Shown here piece by piece: positions 35,178 through 43,742 of a DNA stretch of 64,000 bases; the first letter of the stretch is position 1, and each line of letters opens with the position of its first letter. The notes beneath the pieces are model-generated. The model saw only the letters and a program-made list of their open reading frames with translations. It did not search any database and had not been told where the DNA came from. The DNA is from Bacillus sp. OK048 (GTDB lineage Bacteria; Bacillota; Bacilli; Bacillales; Cytobacillaceae): positions 1 to 64,000 of the forward strand of contig NZ_FNHN01000004.1 of assembly GCF_900103525.1 (NCBI RefSeq), read 5' to 3'. The translations under genes and the position numbers were made by a program.

Positions 35178-36404
35178 TTATGTGCGGTAGGAAGCGTTGA
35201 TTTTTACATAATCGTATGTTAAGTCGCAGCCCCAAGCTGTTGCATTTTCATTACCTTGGTTGAGTTCAACAAGAATTTTAACTGTTTCCATTTCTAAGTA
35301 CTCTTTTACTTCTTCTTCCACAATCGGACTAGGTAAGCCATTTTCGAAAACTTTGTAAGGGCCAATTGCTACTACTAATGCATTAGGCTCAACAGCTATT
35401 CCCGAATAACCAATTGCTGTAATGATTCTTCCCCAGTTCGGGTCAGTTCCGTAGATGGCTGTTTTTACAAGATTTGAAGATATGATGGATTTTCCAACAG
35501 CTCTTGCTGCTTCATGACTGTAGGCTCCGTTAACTTGAACTTCAACAAGCTTCGTAGCTCCTTCACCATCTCTGGCAATTTTTTTAGCAAGCTCTTCACT
35601 CACTAGTTTTAAGCCTGATTTGAAGAGGTCCCAATCCGGATGGTCTTTTGTTAACTGGTCATTCCCGGCTAACCCGTTTGCCAAGACTAAAACCATATCG
35701 TTCGTACTTGTATCGCCATCAACGGTAATCATGTTGAAGGTCTGATTTGTTATATCTTTTAGTGCACCATGCAAATCCTCGTGGGCGATATTTGCGTCAG
35801 TTGTTATAAAACCAAGCATTGTCGCCATATTTGGATGAATCATCCCTGAACCTTTGGCTGCTCCACCAATTGAAATTGTTTTTCCATCTATTTTTATTTG
35901 AACGGCGACTTGCTTAATGCAAGTGTCCGTTGTTAAGATTGCATTTTTAAAATTTTCTTCTGTTGCGTATTTTATCTGAAGAACTTGACTTATTCCTGCT
36001 TTCACCTTTTCCATCGGCAGGAGTTCACCAATTACTCCAGTAGAGGTAACAGCAACAAGATGCTCCTTGATCCCTAACTCATTGGCAAATCCTTTTTGCA
36101 TCTCATTGGCGTCCATCAATCCTTGCTCTCCAGTACATGCATTTGCGTTACCAGAGTTTACGATGACCGCTTGAATCTTATTTTCTTTCGCTATACTCTC
36201 TTGAGTAAGTAAAAGTGGTGCTGCTTGAAAAATATTCGTTGTATAAACGCCAGCAACTGTTGCCGGAACTTCGGACACGATATACCCTAGATCAAGACGC
36301 TTCTTTTTAATCCCGCAATGCATGCCGCCTGCTGTAAAGCCTTTTGGCAGGGTAACACTTCCTTCTTCTAGTACAATGATTTCTTTATTTGAAATGGCTG
36401 GCAT
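35178..36404 (-). CDS. argJ: Bifunctional ornithine acetyltransferase / N-acetylglutamate synthase
   Basis: A 408-residue precursor that cleaves itself before the Thr of MATML (GMIHPNMATMLGF), giving alpha and beta chains. It recycles the acetyl group from acetylornithine to glutamate. The C-terminal CDLTYDYVKINASYRT is the usual ArgJ end. ATG 36404 is preceded by AGGGGG; a TTG one codon upstream is also possible. The presence of ArgJ means the cyclic acetyl pathway is used. Confidence 0.95.
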   Translation of the reverse strand: MPAISNKEIIVLEEGSVTLPKGFTAGGMHCGIKKKRLDLGYIVSEVPATVAGVYTTNIFQAAPLLLTQESIAKENKIQAVIVNSGNANACTGEQGLMDANEMQKGFANELGIKEHLVAVTSTGVIGELLPMEKVKAGISQVLQIKYATEENFKNAILTTDTCIKQVAVQIKIDGKTISIGGAAKGSGMIHPNMATMLGFITTDANIAHEDLHGALKDITNQTFNMITVDGDTSTNDMVLVLANGLAGNDQLTKDHPDWDLFKSGLKLVSEELAKKIARDGEGATKLVEVQVNGAYSHEAARAVGKSIISSNLVKTAIYGTDPNWGRIITAIGYSGIAVEPNALVVAIGPYKVFENGLPSPIVEEEVKEYLEMETVKILVELNQGNENATAWGCDLTYDYVKINASYRT

Positions 36405-36453
36405 CAATTTAATTTCCCCCTTGTTACTAAACTAGTTACCTCGAAATTTATCA

Positions 36454-37491
36454 TTATGGATACATTGGGATACTATCTAGACCCGTCCTGATATCCCAAT
36501 TGTTCATTAAGTTTGCATTTTGAATTGCTTGCCCTGCTGCGCCTTTAACTAAATTATCGATTACTGAAATGATCGTAAGTCGATTGGTTCGTGGGTCAAC
36601 ATGTAAGCCGATGTCACAGTAGTTGCTTCCTTGAACTTCTTTTGTTGCTGGGTAGGTCCCCTCTGGCCTAATCCGTACAAAAGGATGATCTTTGTAAAAT
36701 TCACTATATAAATCATGTACCTCACTTGTCGAAATCTTCCCCGTTAAATTTACATATGCTGTAATCATGATTCCTCTATTCATCGGTACTAAGTGGGTTG
36801 TGAAAGAAATGGTTATTAAACTACCTGTCTCATCTTTAAGTACTTGCTCAATTTCCGGAATATGTTGATGAGCACCAAGTTTATAGGCTTTAAGGTTTTC
36901 ATTTATTTCTGCATAATGCGATGTTAATGAAAGTCCTCTGCCTGCACCGGAGACGCCAGATTTGGCGTCAATAATAATAGATTTTGAGTCAGCAAGATTT
37001 GCTTTCAAGATTGGCAACAAACCTAGGCTGGTTGCTGTTGGGTAGCATCCCGGATTGGCAATAAGTGTTGCACCTTTAATTTCTTCTGCGTAAATCTCAC
37101 TTAAACCGTAGGTTGCCTGACTCAAATATTCCTCTGCTGGAGCGGAATGCTTATACCATGTTTCATATTCAGTTTGCGACCTTAGCCGGAAATCTCCTGA
37201 AAGATCGATCACTTTAATACCCTTATCTATTAGTTGAGGAGCTAACAAGCTGCTAACACCCGAAGGCGTTGCCAGAAACACAATTTCATTTTCCTTGCTT
37301 ATCTTTTCAGCATTAAATTTTTCAAGTGTTAGATTAACAATGTTAGACAGGTGTGGATAACTGTCACTAAAATCGGAACCTGCTTGCGAGTTTGAAACAA
37401 CCGTACCAACCTCTAAATAAGGATGATTTTGTATTAATCGAATTAATTCAATTGCTCCGTACCCAGTCCCACCAATAATCGCTGCCTTCAT
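36454..37491 (-). CDS. argC: N-acetyl-gamma-glutamyl-phosphate reductase
   Basis: A 345-residue NADPH-dependent reductase with N-terminal Rossmann loop IIGGTGYGAIELIRL and catalytic Cys in ANPGCYPTATSLGLLP. I start at the second ATG (37491, MKAAIIGGTGYG), 9 nt after AGGAG; the ATG at 37500 touches that site. First gene of the operon; its promoter carries ARG boxes and a distal cre. Confidence 0.95.
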   Translation of the reverse strand: MKAAIIGGTGYGAIELIRLIQNHPYLEVGTVVSNSQAGSDFSDSYPHLSNIVNLTLEKFNAEKISKENEIVFLATPSGVSSLLAPQLIDKGIKVIDLSGDFRLRSQTEYETWYKHSAPAEEYLSQATYGLSEIYAEEIKGATLIANPGCYPTATSLGLLPILKANLADSKSIIIDAKSGVSGAGRGLSLTSHYAEINENLKAYKLGAHQHIPEIEQVLKDETGSLITISFTTHLVPMNRGIMITAYVNLTGKISTSEVHDLYSEFYKDHPFVRIRPEGTYPATKEVQGSNYCDIGLHVDPRTNRLTIISVIDNLVKGAAGQAIQNANLMNNWDIRTGLDSIPMYP

Positions 37492-37518
37492 ACATTTCAT
37501 CTCCTGCGATTTCTTTAT

Positions 37519-37555
37519 ACTGAATTATTATACATACGATATAATAATTATTCAA
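37519..37555 (-). promoter_or_regulatory. argC promoter with ARG boxes
   Basis: Minus-strand -35 TTGAAT (37555-37550), 17-bp spacer, -10 TATAAT (37532-37527). TGAATTATTATACA (37521-37534) fits TGNATWWWWATNCA exactly and covers the -10. A half-matching box (AATTATTCA, 37546-37554) covers the -35. This is the expected arrangement for ArgR/AhrC repression. Confidence 0.82.
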
Positions 37556-37606
37556 TAATAAAATTGCCTAATTTTCAGTTTTTATTTAATTTTATTAGTT
37601 AATTAT

Positions 37607-37622
37607 TTGTAAACGCTTACAA
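37607..37622. promoter_or_regulatory. Catabolite-responsive element (cre) upstream of argC
   Basis: TTGTAAACGCTTACAA matches WTGNAANCGNWWNCAW at all positions and is nearly palindromic. Its centre lies about 95 bp upstream of the predicted argC start of transcription. The opposite neighbour (38225) is more than 600 bp away. Confidence 0.75.
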
Positions 37623-37829
37623 TTAGTGATACATGATTATTCAAAAAGTATACAGGAAATTGCATAAGCATAAGCTTAAACTTCCAAAAAAGTTAGGTTT
37701 ATATGGGTAAAAATGGTGAATAGCGCTATAGAAGGATTTTTGAGAACATGTCCTATTTTCAGCCTGCAGACCTCGATTAAAAGTATAAGGACTCAATTTA
37801 AATTGCCTATATTTTTTGGGATTGTGGGG

Positions 37830-38024
37830 ATGAAAGACAATTCTTTATGTATTGCCACTAATTTTGCAATGAAGGACATTTTCACGGCATTTTTAATAGA
37901 CTTTGTCCTTCATCGAGGTTATGAAGGACATTTCTACGGCATTTTTAATAGGCTTTGTCCTTCATCGGGGTTATGAAAGACATTTCTACGGCATTTTTAA
38001 TAGACTTTGTCCTTCATCGCTTGT
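37830..38024. repeat. Second 52-bp tandem hairpin array (about 3.5 copies)
   Basis: Units starting ATGAAGGACATTT begin at 37869, 37921 and 37973, a period of exactly 52 bp, after a shortened unit at 37830. Each holds arms ATGAAGGACA and TGTCCTTCAT (10 bp, 25-nt loop). By my alignment the unit is about 60% identical to that of the array at 16948, in register. There is no coding sense. Other than this and the cre, I see nothing clear in 37623-38111. Confidence 0.9.
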
Positions 38025-38111
38025 ATGAAGCCCAGTTCCCCTGTAATTCACCAAACTTTCGGTCTCCAAAAATTCCTAATAAACTAGCATAGTTTGGCAG
38101 GAGAAATATCT

Positions 38112-38147
38112 ATGAACACTTGTAATACTTCTTGGAATTTGCTTTAA
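38112..38147 (+). CDS. Possible 11-codon leader ORF
   Basis: CAGGAG (38098-38103) is followed by ATG 38112, encoding MNTCNTSWNLL and a stop, about 80 bp before the YdcF-like gene. It could be a leader peptide or chance; no attenuator hairpin is evident. Confidence 0.25.
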   Translation: MNTCNTSWNLL

Positions 38148-38224
38148 CTTACTCACTCTTAACATGGAAAACTATGGTAGAATATAAGAGGTTTACTATA
38201 TTTGTTGAGAATTGGTTGGGTGCC

Positions 38225-38812
38225 ATGAAAAAGCGAAAATCTATCCTTATCTATATAAGACTGGCAATACTGATAATCTTTATTTACTTTGCTTTTTTAC
38301 ATTTTAAGATTAGAGAACATACGAATATTGATGTAGCTAATCATGCAGACTATATCATTATTCTTGGGGCTCGAGTTAAAGGGGAAGTACCTTCGCTCTC
38401 CCTTCAATATCGTATAGACACTGCAGCAAGCTATATGAAGAAAAATAAGAAGACGATTGCCATAGCTTCAGGTGGACAAGGGACAGGCGAGGATATTAGT
38501 GAGGCTGAATCCATAAAAAGAGGATTACTGCAACAAGGAATCGATGAGTCAAGGATTCTTTTAGAAGATAAATCAACTGACACGGTTGAAAATATTAGAT
38601 ACTCAAAAATACTCATTCCTAAACATCTCCGTACAGGACTATTAGTAACAAATGATTTTCACCTTTATCGCGCCAAGTCTATTGCGCGAGATCAAGGGTT
38701 AAATTTAGAAGGCCTTCCCGCTGATACTCCAGCCATAGCCATTCCTAAATCGTATAGCAGGGAATATCTTGCTGTAACTAAATATTATCTTGTTAAACTT
38801 TTTCAAAATTAA
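38225..38812 (+). CDS. YdcF/SanA-like DUF218 membrane-anchored protein
   Basis: A 195-residue protein: one N-terminal membrane anchor (ILIYIRLAILIIFIYFAFL) followed by an extracytoplasmic DUF218 domain. The domain motifs are DYIIILGARVKGEVPS, TIAIASGGQGTGEDISEAE, ILLEDKSTDTVENIRYSK and LLVTNDFHLYRAKSIARD. DUF218 proteins such as SanA and ElyC act in envelope maintenance, by an unknown reaction. The start is uncertain: ATG 38225 has only GGGTG upstream, while an ATG at 38174 would add 17 residues before the anchor. Monocistronic. Confidence 0.82.
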   Translation: MKKRKSILIYIRLAILIIFIYFAFLHFKIREHTNIDVANHADYIIILGARVKGEVPSLSLQYRIDTAASYMKKNKKTIAIASGGQGTGEDISEAESIKRGLLQQGIDESRILLEDKSTDTVENIRYSKILIPKHLRTGLLVTNDFHLYRAKSIARDQGLNLEGLPADTPAIAIPKSYSREYLAVTKYYLVKLFQN

Positions 38813-38840
38813 AACCGGCTTATTTATCTTTAGCCGGTTT
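38812..38840 (+). terminator. Terminator of the DUF218 gene
   Basis: AAACCGGC (38812-38819) and GCCGGTTT (38833-38840) form an 8-bp stem, followed by CTCTT. Confidence 0.75.
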
Positions 38841-38901
38841 CTCTTCGTAATAATCTTCTCTGCAAAAACTTACCCTAACCATCAGGCGGGTGAATCTTAA
38901 G

Positions 38902-39666
38902 CTAATTTTTCATGCCTGTATAAATATGAATGGCATCTCTTAAGAACTCTGCTGTACCTGGCTGTTCTTTATCATAGTAGGCTGTAAATCGTTCATCGTC
39001 CACATACATTTGCGCTAAACCTGCATGTGCTTCCTTGCTATATTCTTTCCAATAATAGGTTAGCCATTGCTTGTGTAGATCGGCTGCTTTTTGGGCTAAT
39101 TCACCAGCAGGATTACCTGTTTTGAATGCTTCCGCAAGTGTAAGATGAAGCTCTTCTCCTAAAGCTGTGACCTCGTCATATTGTTCCTGCGTCATGTTCA
39201 TTACTTTTGCATTAGACGCTTCAACCGTATCCTTGCCATATTTTTCACGAATTTCTTTTCCATACTTTTTCTCATTATCCTCAATCATTTTTTTCTTAAA
39301 GCCATCAAACTTTTCTTTATTTGACATGGTACTTCTCCCTTCCGTAACGGCTATCGTTTTATCGACATTGGCGATTAATTTATCTAGTTGATCTCTTTTA
39401 TCGAGGAGTTTTTTACGATGGTCCCGCAGTGCTTTTGCACCCTCAAAGGAAGCTGCGGTTACAATTTCTTTGATGCGGTCTAGACCGACTCCTAATTCTC
39501 TATAGAATAGAATTTGCTGAAGACGATTCACCTGCTCCTGACCATAGATCCGATATCCTGATGAATTGATTCTTGCCGGCTTAAGAATTCCAATTTCATC
39601 ATAATACCTGAGTGTTCGGGTGCTGACACCTGCGAGACTGGCTAACTTTTGTATGGTATATTCCAT
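38902..39666 (-). CDS. MerR-family regulator with TipAS domain (Mta-like)
   Basis: A 254-residue activator: N-terminal MerR winged helix (MEYTIQKLASLAGVSTRTLRYYDEIG, residues 1-75), a coiled-coil dimer helix (about 75-110), and a C-terminal TipAS drug-binding domain (about 125-250). Layout and length match B. subtilis Mta, which activates multidrug exporters. No exporter gene is adjacent, so its targets are elsewhere or only itself. GAGGAGGTGAACGC precedes the ATG, and its own promoter has MerR-type geometry. Confidence 0.92.
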   Translation of the reverse strand: MEYTIQKLASLAGVSTRTLRYYDEIGILKPARINSSGYRIYGQEQVNRLQQILFYRELGVGLDRIKEIVTAASFEGAKALRDHRKKLLDKRDQLDKLIANVDKTIAVTEGRSTMSNKEKFDGFKKKMIEDNEKKYGKEIREKYGKDTVEASNAKVMNMTQEQYDEVTALGEELHLTLAEAFKTGNPAGELAQKAADLHKQWLTYYWKEYSKEAHAGLAQMYVDDERFTAYYDKEQPGTAEFLRDAIHIYTGMKN

Positions 39667-39688
39667 GCGTTCACCTCCTCATAAGTAA

Positions 39689-39719
39689 ACGATACACCTT
39701 TACGCAACGTTAAGGTCAA
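39689..39719 (-). promoter_or_regulatory. MerR-type promoter/operator
   Basis: -35 TTGACC (39719-39714) and -10 TATCGT (39694-39689) are separated by 19 bp rather than 17. The dyad ACCTTAACG/CGTAAAGGT (39716-39696, one mismatch) lies between them. This is the classic MerR activator arrangement and implies autoregulation. Confidence 0.85.
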
Positions 39720-39794
39720 TACCTAGTTTGCCAATTTTTTATAAAAATAGGCTCTATTATAATTGGATGTTGATTTCACTGCGCTTGAAAAATA

Positions 39795-39976
39795 AACGGA
39801 GAAATTCCGGTTATTTTGGAAAACATCCCTATATCCTTTAAAATAAAGGTAGCTTTTCCGCTTATATGATCCAAATCCTTGGATTTTGTCTTATTTAGAG
39901 CAGTTAGTCGGAATATCTCCGCCTATTTTTGCTTCTAAAGCTTCCTCTATATACATTAACCGGAAATTCTCCGTCT
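39795..39976. repeat. Dispersed CGGAAATTCTCCG-type repeats in inverted order
   Basis: ACGGAGAAATTCCGGTTA near 39796-39813 is the inverted copy, with one mismatch, of TAACCGGAAATTCTCCGT at 39957-39974. A third copy, CGGAATATCTCCGCCTAT, begins at 39909, 52-53 bp before the last. It fills the gap between the MerR gene and the pseudogene; no frame. Confidence 0.65.
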
Positions 39977-40030
39977 ATGAATTATCATACCTTCTCGAAA
40001 AGCAACTATGAATAATAACAGGGCCTATAA

Positions 40031-40074
40031 ATAAAAAAAGGCATTACCAAAGTGTTCCCCACCAAGGAAATGCC
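40031..40074 (-). terminator. Terminator of the AidB-like pseudogene
   Basis: GGCATT (40040-40045) and AATGCC (40069-40074) close a long imperfect hairpin. On the minus strand it is followed by seven T residues. Confidence 0.7.
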
Positions 40075-40080
40075 CCCATT

Positions 40081-41696
40081 TTATTTTTCTATTTCAGCTA
40101 GAGCAACTTCCTGATAAGCTTTAAAGAAGGAATCACAAAATGTGTCCCATTCCTCCGCCGCTTTCATCGAAGCCTCATTTACTTCTCCTAGAACTGGTCT
40201 TTGAAGTAAATCCTCAAGTTGATTTGAAAATTGCTCAATTGTTTCTTGTGATGCCCCAGTTAATAGAGTGTGAACAAAATCAGTTGGCGCATACCAGTCT
40301 GCCACTCTATGAAGATCTCGATAAATTTGGGTAAGCAACAGATTTCGGGGTCCTTCCCATTGCTCATTGACGACAACATCACGGAAAATCCTTGGCAGAG
40401 CAGAGAACTCCTCCATTACCCCGTGACCAGCAAGGACTGAAATCGCATCTCGAAGCACTTCCGCTCCCTCATTTGTCGCACATATTTTTTGGAATAATAC
40501 GAGTTCTCGTAAGTTAAATAGCTGCTTTCGTACTTCTATAGGATGGTCTGAATTAATTCCTGGATTTAAAGGCTTCTCCAAGCGTAAAAAGAGATCATAA
40601 ATTTTAAAAGCACCAGCAGTCGTCCGTTTGGCAGCATACTCAATTTTTCTCAGTTTACTAGCAGTCAGTGGGAAATCCTTAACTTTTTTACCAAAAACGG
40701 TTCGGAAGTCACCATATAGGTTTGCCTCTCTTGAAGCACGGAGCATGAAACCTGCACATGCAATTCCAATTTCCAGTCTGGATAATGTTAGAACAATCCC
40801 GACTGCGACAGCAATTCCTTTATCCTTAGGACCGATAGGATAGGCGAGTGCCCCGTTATATTGAATTTCGGCAGTTGGTAATTCGGACGTTCCAAGCTTC
40901 CATTTTATCCGGTTGATGTCATAGCTGTTTCGCTATTCCTTCTCTTTATCTCCCGGGAGCCATGCCGGAACAATAAAGGTCGATACTTTGTTTGAACCGG
41001 TAATTTTTGCTGTTACCACTGAATAATCAGCGTGGGCAGAGAACAGAAAAACTTATTTCCGTATAAGCGGTAATATTTACCCTCGGGTACTGCCTCTAGA
41101 AGATTTGCCGGCAGGTCTGAACCGCCTTGAATCTCACTCATAAATTGAGCACCAATCGCAAATTCACCGTTTAGGCCTTCTTTTGTATGTAGTAAAATTT
41201 CTTGGAGTTCTGGTATTTCATGATTAGGGAATTGGTCTAGAAGTGCAATTAATCCATGCGTACAGGTCAATGGACAAGTCACTCCGCCTTCACCGATTTG
41301 GTGTGTCAACATTCGTTTAACAAAGCTTTCCCATGGCGGCATCTTACTCGAAAAAAGCCCTTCACCAAATACTTCGCTCTCTAACTGATGTACCTCAAGC
41401 GGCCGGACAATACGATCAATTCTGTGATTAAAAGCGTCATAATGAAGCATATAAGGACGAGCCTCGGGTCTGGCATTTCGTTCGGCTAATTGATTCCATT
41501 TCGAAGATACCCTTGGTGAAAAAGCTTGGATTTTCTCATGGACTTCTTCAAACTGTGCACCAGTATATTTCCTCACAGCCTGCTGCAAAAATGGATCATC
41601 TCCATACCAATCCAAATTCTCACGTCTCAAAACAAATTCGTCGAAACTATAAGTATTCTTACCCCTGGTCCCCGTTTCATGCGAAGTTAATCTCAT
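40081..41696 (-). pseudogene. Disrupted AidB-like acyl-CoA dehydrogenase
   Basis: Two frames together encode one acyl-CoA dehydrogenase of about 538 residues, the size of AidB. The N-terminal part (from ATG 41696, MRLTSHETGTRG) contains the family motif FMSEIQGGSDLPAN, and the C-terminal part contains AISVLAGHGVMEEF. Two lesions separate them. A 2-nt (CT) duplication lies near 41037-41042; skipping it restores SAHADYSVVTAKITGSN. An in-frame TAG lies at 40933-40935, after which homology continues (LSRLEIGIACAGFMLRAS). The flavin domain is thus intact in outline but cannot be made as one chain. A sequencing error could explain one lesion, less easily both. Confidence 0.85.
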
Positions 41697-41804
41697 CCTA
41701 AGCTCACTCCCTTTATCGTTATAATTATTCATAATATTCAGTCTAATTATGACATAAGCACCCAACCAAAAAAAAACAGGACCCTCATCCTGCTTCAAAT
41801 ATTT

Positions 41805-41832
41805 GAAAAAGTGTCCATATGGGGTGGACACT
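41805..41832 (-). terminator. desKR terminator
   Basis: AGTGTCCA (41810-41817) and TGGACACT (41825-41832) form an 8-bp stem, followed on the minus strand by TTTTTC. It overlaps another palindrome, GTGGACACTGTCCAC, with further GGTG/CACC arms to 41854. Confidence 0.78.
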
Positions 41833-41858
41833 GTCCACGAGTGGTGCCTGTCACCGCT

Positions 41859-42458
41859 TCATTTGAACCAGCCTTTTTCTTTGGATTGTTTGATGGCTTC
41901 GATTCGATTTTTTACGTCTAGTTTGTCTAGTATGGTTGAGATGTAGTTACGGACGGTTCCTGTTTTGATGCTGAGTTGTTCTGCGATTTCTTGCGTGTTT
42001 TTTCCATCTGCGACAAGTTCAAGTACTTCTTTTTCGCGGTCGGTAAGTGGATTTTCCTCGCTGTAGACATCGTCCATAAGTTCGGGTGCGTAAATGCGTT
42101 TTCCTTCCATCACACGACGGATGGAGCTTGCTAGCTCTTCACTTGGACTGTCCTTTAACAAATAGCCTCGCACTCCTGCTTTTAGGGCACGCTGAAAATA
42201 ACCAGTTCGGGCAAATGTTGTTAAGATAATTACTTTGCAATTTAACCCTTTTAACTCTTCTGCCGCTTCAAGGCCTGTCTTTCCTGGCATTTCAATATCC
42301 ATGATACAAATATCCGGCTGATGCTTCTGGACCAATGCAACAGCTTCCTCCCCATTCGAAGCCTTCCCCACTACTTCCATGTCCTCTTCCAAATTTAGCA
42401 GGGAACCGAAGGCGCCCAACAACATTTGCTGGTCTTCTGCTATTACAATTTTAATCAT
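41859..42458 (-). CDS. desR: Response regulator DesR (NarL/LuxR type)
   Basis: A 199-residue regulator. The receiver domain has the phospho-acceptor Asp in DICIMDIEMPG (about residue 54) and Lys in GYLLKDSPSEEL. The C-terminal LuxR helix-turn-helix is LTDREKEVLELVADGKNTQEIAEQL. With DesK and the Des desaturase beside it this is the Bacillus membrane-fluidity thermosensor, in which phosphorylated DesR switches on des in the cold. It starts 2 nt after desK, with GAGGCG upstream. Confidence 0.94.
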   Translation of the reverse strand: MIKIVIAEDQQMLLGAFGSLLNLEEDMEVVGKASNGEEAVALVQKHQPDICIMDIEMPGKTGLEAAEELKGLNCKVIILTTFARTGYFQRALKAGVRGYLLKDSPSEELASSIRRVMEGKRIYAPELMDDVYSEENPLTDREKEVLELVADGKNTQEIAEQLSIKTGTVRNYISTILDKLDVKNRIEAIKQSKEKGWFK

Positions 42459-42460
42459 TT

Positions 42461-43594
42461 TTACGCCTCCTCTTTATTTGATGGCTTTACATCATTGGGT
42501 ACTCTGATTACTAAAGTTGTACCTTCTTTTGTCAGAAGCTCTAAGCTGCCATTTATAAACTCAAGGCGTTCCCTCATTCCTAAAAGACCGCTGCCCTTTG
42601 TTTCTTTATCACCATTACTTTTAAATACACCATTATCATGAATGGTCATCACCAGTTCCTTCCACGATTGCTCAATTGAGATTGAGCAAGAGCTGGCACC
42701 ACTATGTTTAACAACATTATTCACTGCCTCTTTCAAGCACATACTGAGAATGTTCTCTGTTAATAAAGGAACACTTTTAATTGAAATATCTTGGTTTCCC
42801 TCGAAGGTGATTTCTGCGGCTTTCAATATTTGTTTCACACGGACAATTTCGTCCTTTAAACGAATCCCACGCATTGACGACACCATTTTTCTTACTTCAC
42901 TTAACGCCGTCCGTGCTGTTTGCTGTACATCTTTTAATTCATTTCGCGCCTGATCGGGATCTTTTGTAATTAATCTTCTTGCCAAATCACTTTTTAATCC
43001 AATAAGGGATAGTTTTTGACCTAATGTATCATGAAGATCACGAGCAATTCTCTGTCTCTCCTCTAACTTTACCAACTCGGAAATTCGCTTATTGGCGTCC
43101 TCAAGTTTCTCCTCCAGCTGCCCCATTTCATTCTTATTATGAATATTAAAGGGAAGCAAAATGACACTTATCCAAATGATGATGACAAATGGCAATTGTT
43201 TAAGAAAAAATTCATCCTGCTGAACAATGCTAAAGTTAATAGAAGCAGAGGTACTAATCAAATGAATAAAATATAAGGTTAAAAACGTTACCCTATCCTT
43301 GATATTGCCGATAAAATAAGAAAGGAAAAAGGCAAAATAAACATAGCTGAAAAGGCTTGTTGATGTAATAGAAATACCGATTAAGATGAAGGTCCAGAGA
43401 TATACTGGCCACCCTTTCGAAATAAATGCAATTCGATAGAAAATAAAAAAGAGAATCGTAAGGATAATTCCGACGACGATTTTAATAGGCGAGGCCGTCT
43501 GGAAAATAAAATAGAATGGCAATATGCAAAGAACAGTCCAAATATAGGGCGATATACCACTATTTTTTTGGAAGGTTATATACCTTTTCAACAT
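42461..43594 (-). CDS. desK: Sensor histidine kinase DesK
   Basis: A 377-residue kinase with about five membrane segments in residues 15-150, a connecting coiled coil (EKLEDANKRISELVKLEERQ), HisKA_3 phospho-acceptor His in RIARDLHDTLGQKLS, and an ATPase with N-box EAVNNVVKHSG and G-box GSGLLGMRERLE. DesK senses bilayer thickness; kinase activity dominates at low temperature. GAGG lies 8 nt before the ATG. It is separated from des by a terminator, so desKR probably has its own promoter. Confidence 0.94.
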   Translation of the reverse strand: MLKRYITFQKNSGISPYIWTVLCILPFYFIFQTASPIKIVVGIILTILFFIFYRIAFISKGWPVYLWTFILIGISITSTSLFSYVYFAFFLSYFIGNIKDRVTFLTLYFIHLISTSASINFSIVQQDEFFLKQLPFVIIIWISVILLPFNIHNKNEMGQLEEKLEDANKRISELVKLEERQRIARDLHDTLGQKLSLIGLKSDLARRLITKDPDQARNELKDVQQTARTALSEVRKMVSSMRGIRLKDEIVRVKQILKAAEITFEGNQDISIKSVPLLTENILSMCLKEAVNNVVKHSGASSCSISIEQSWKELVMTIHDNGVFKSNGDKETKGSGLLGMRERLEFINGSLELLTKEGTTLVIRVPNDVKPSNKEEA

Positions 43595-43710
43595 AAAAGA
43601 ACCTCATTTTCAGCATAAAATAGTTAATTAACTTAATCTTACCACAATTGCCCTTTTTCTTCATTTACTACTATGTATTCGAACACTACCTTCATTTAGT
43701 ACAGAAATAA

Positions 43711-43739
43711 CGACAAGCCCTTTTTTAGTGGGCTTGTCG
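43711..43739 (-). terminator. des terminator
   Basis: CGACAAGCCC (43711-43720) and GGGCTTGTCG (43730-43739) form a perfect 10-bp stem, just after the des stop codon. Confidence 0.85.
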
Positions 43740-43742
43740 TTT

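Noticed and set aside
37713..37976. 87-codon plus-strand ORF
   Set aside because: It runs through the tandem repeat, its product repeats with the array, and it has no ribosome-binding site.
37830..38024. CRISPR array
   Set aside because: Same reason: contiguous 52-bp units, no spacers.
41697..41831. N-terminal extension of the AidB-like frame
   Set aside because: The residues before MRLTSHETG show no family similarity, and a ribosome-binding site (GGGAG) precedes ATG 41696.
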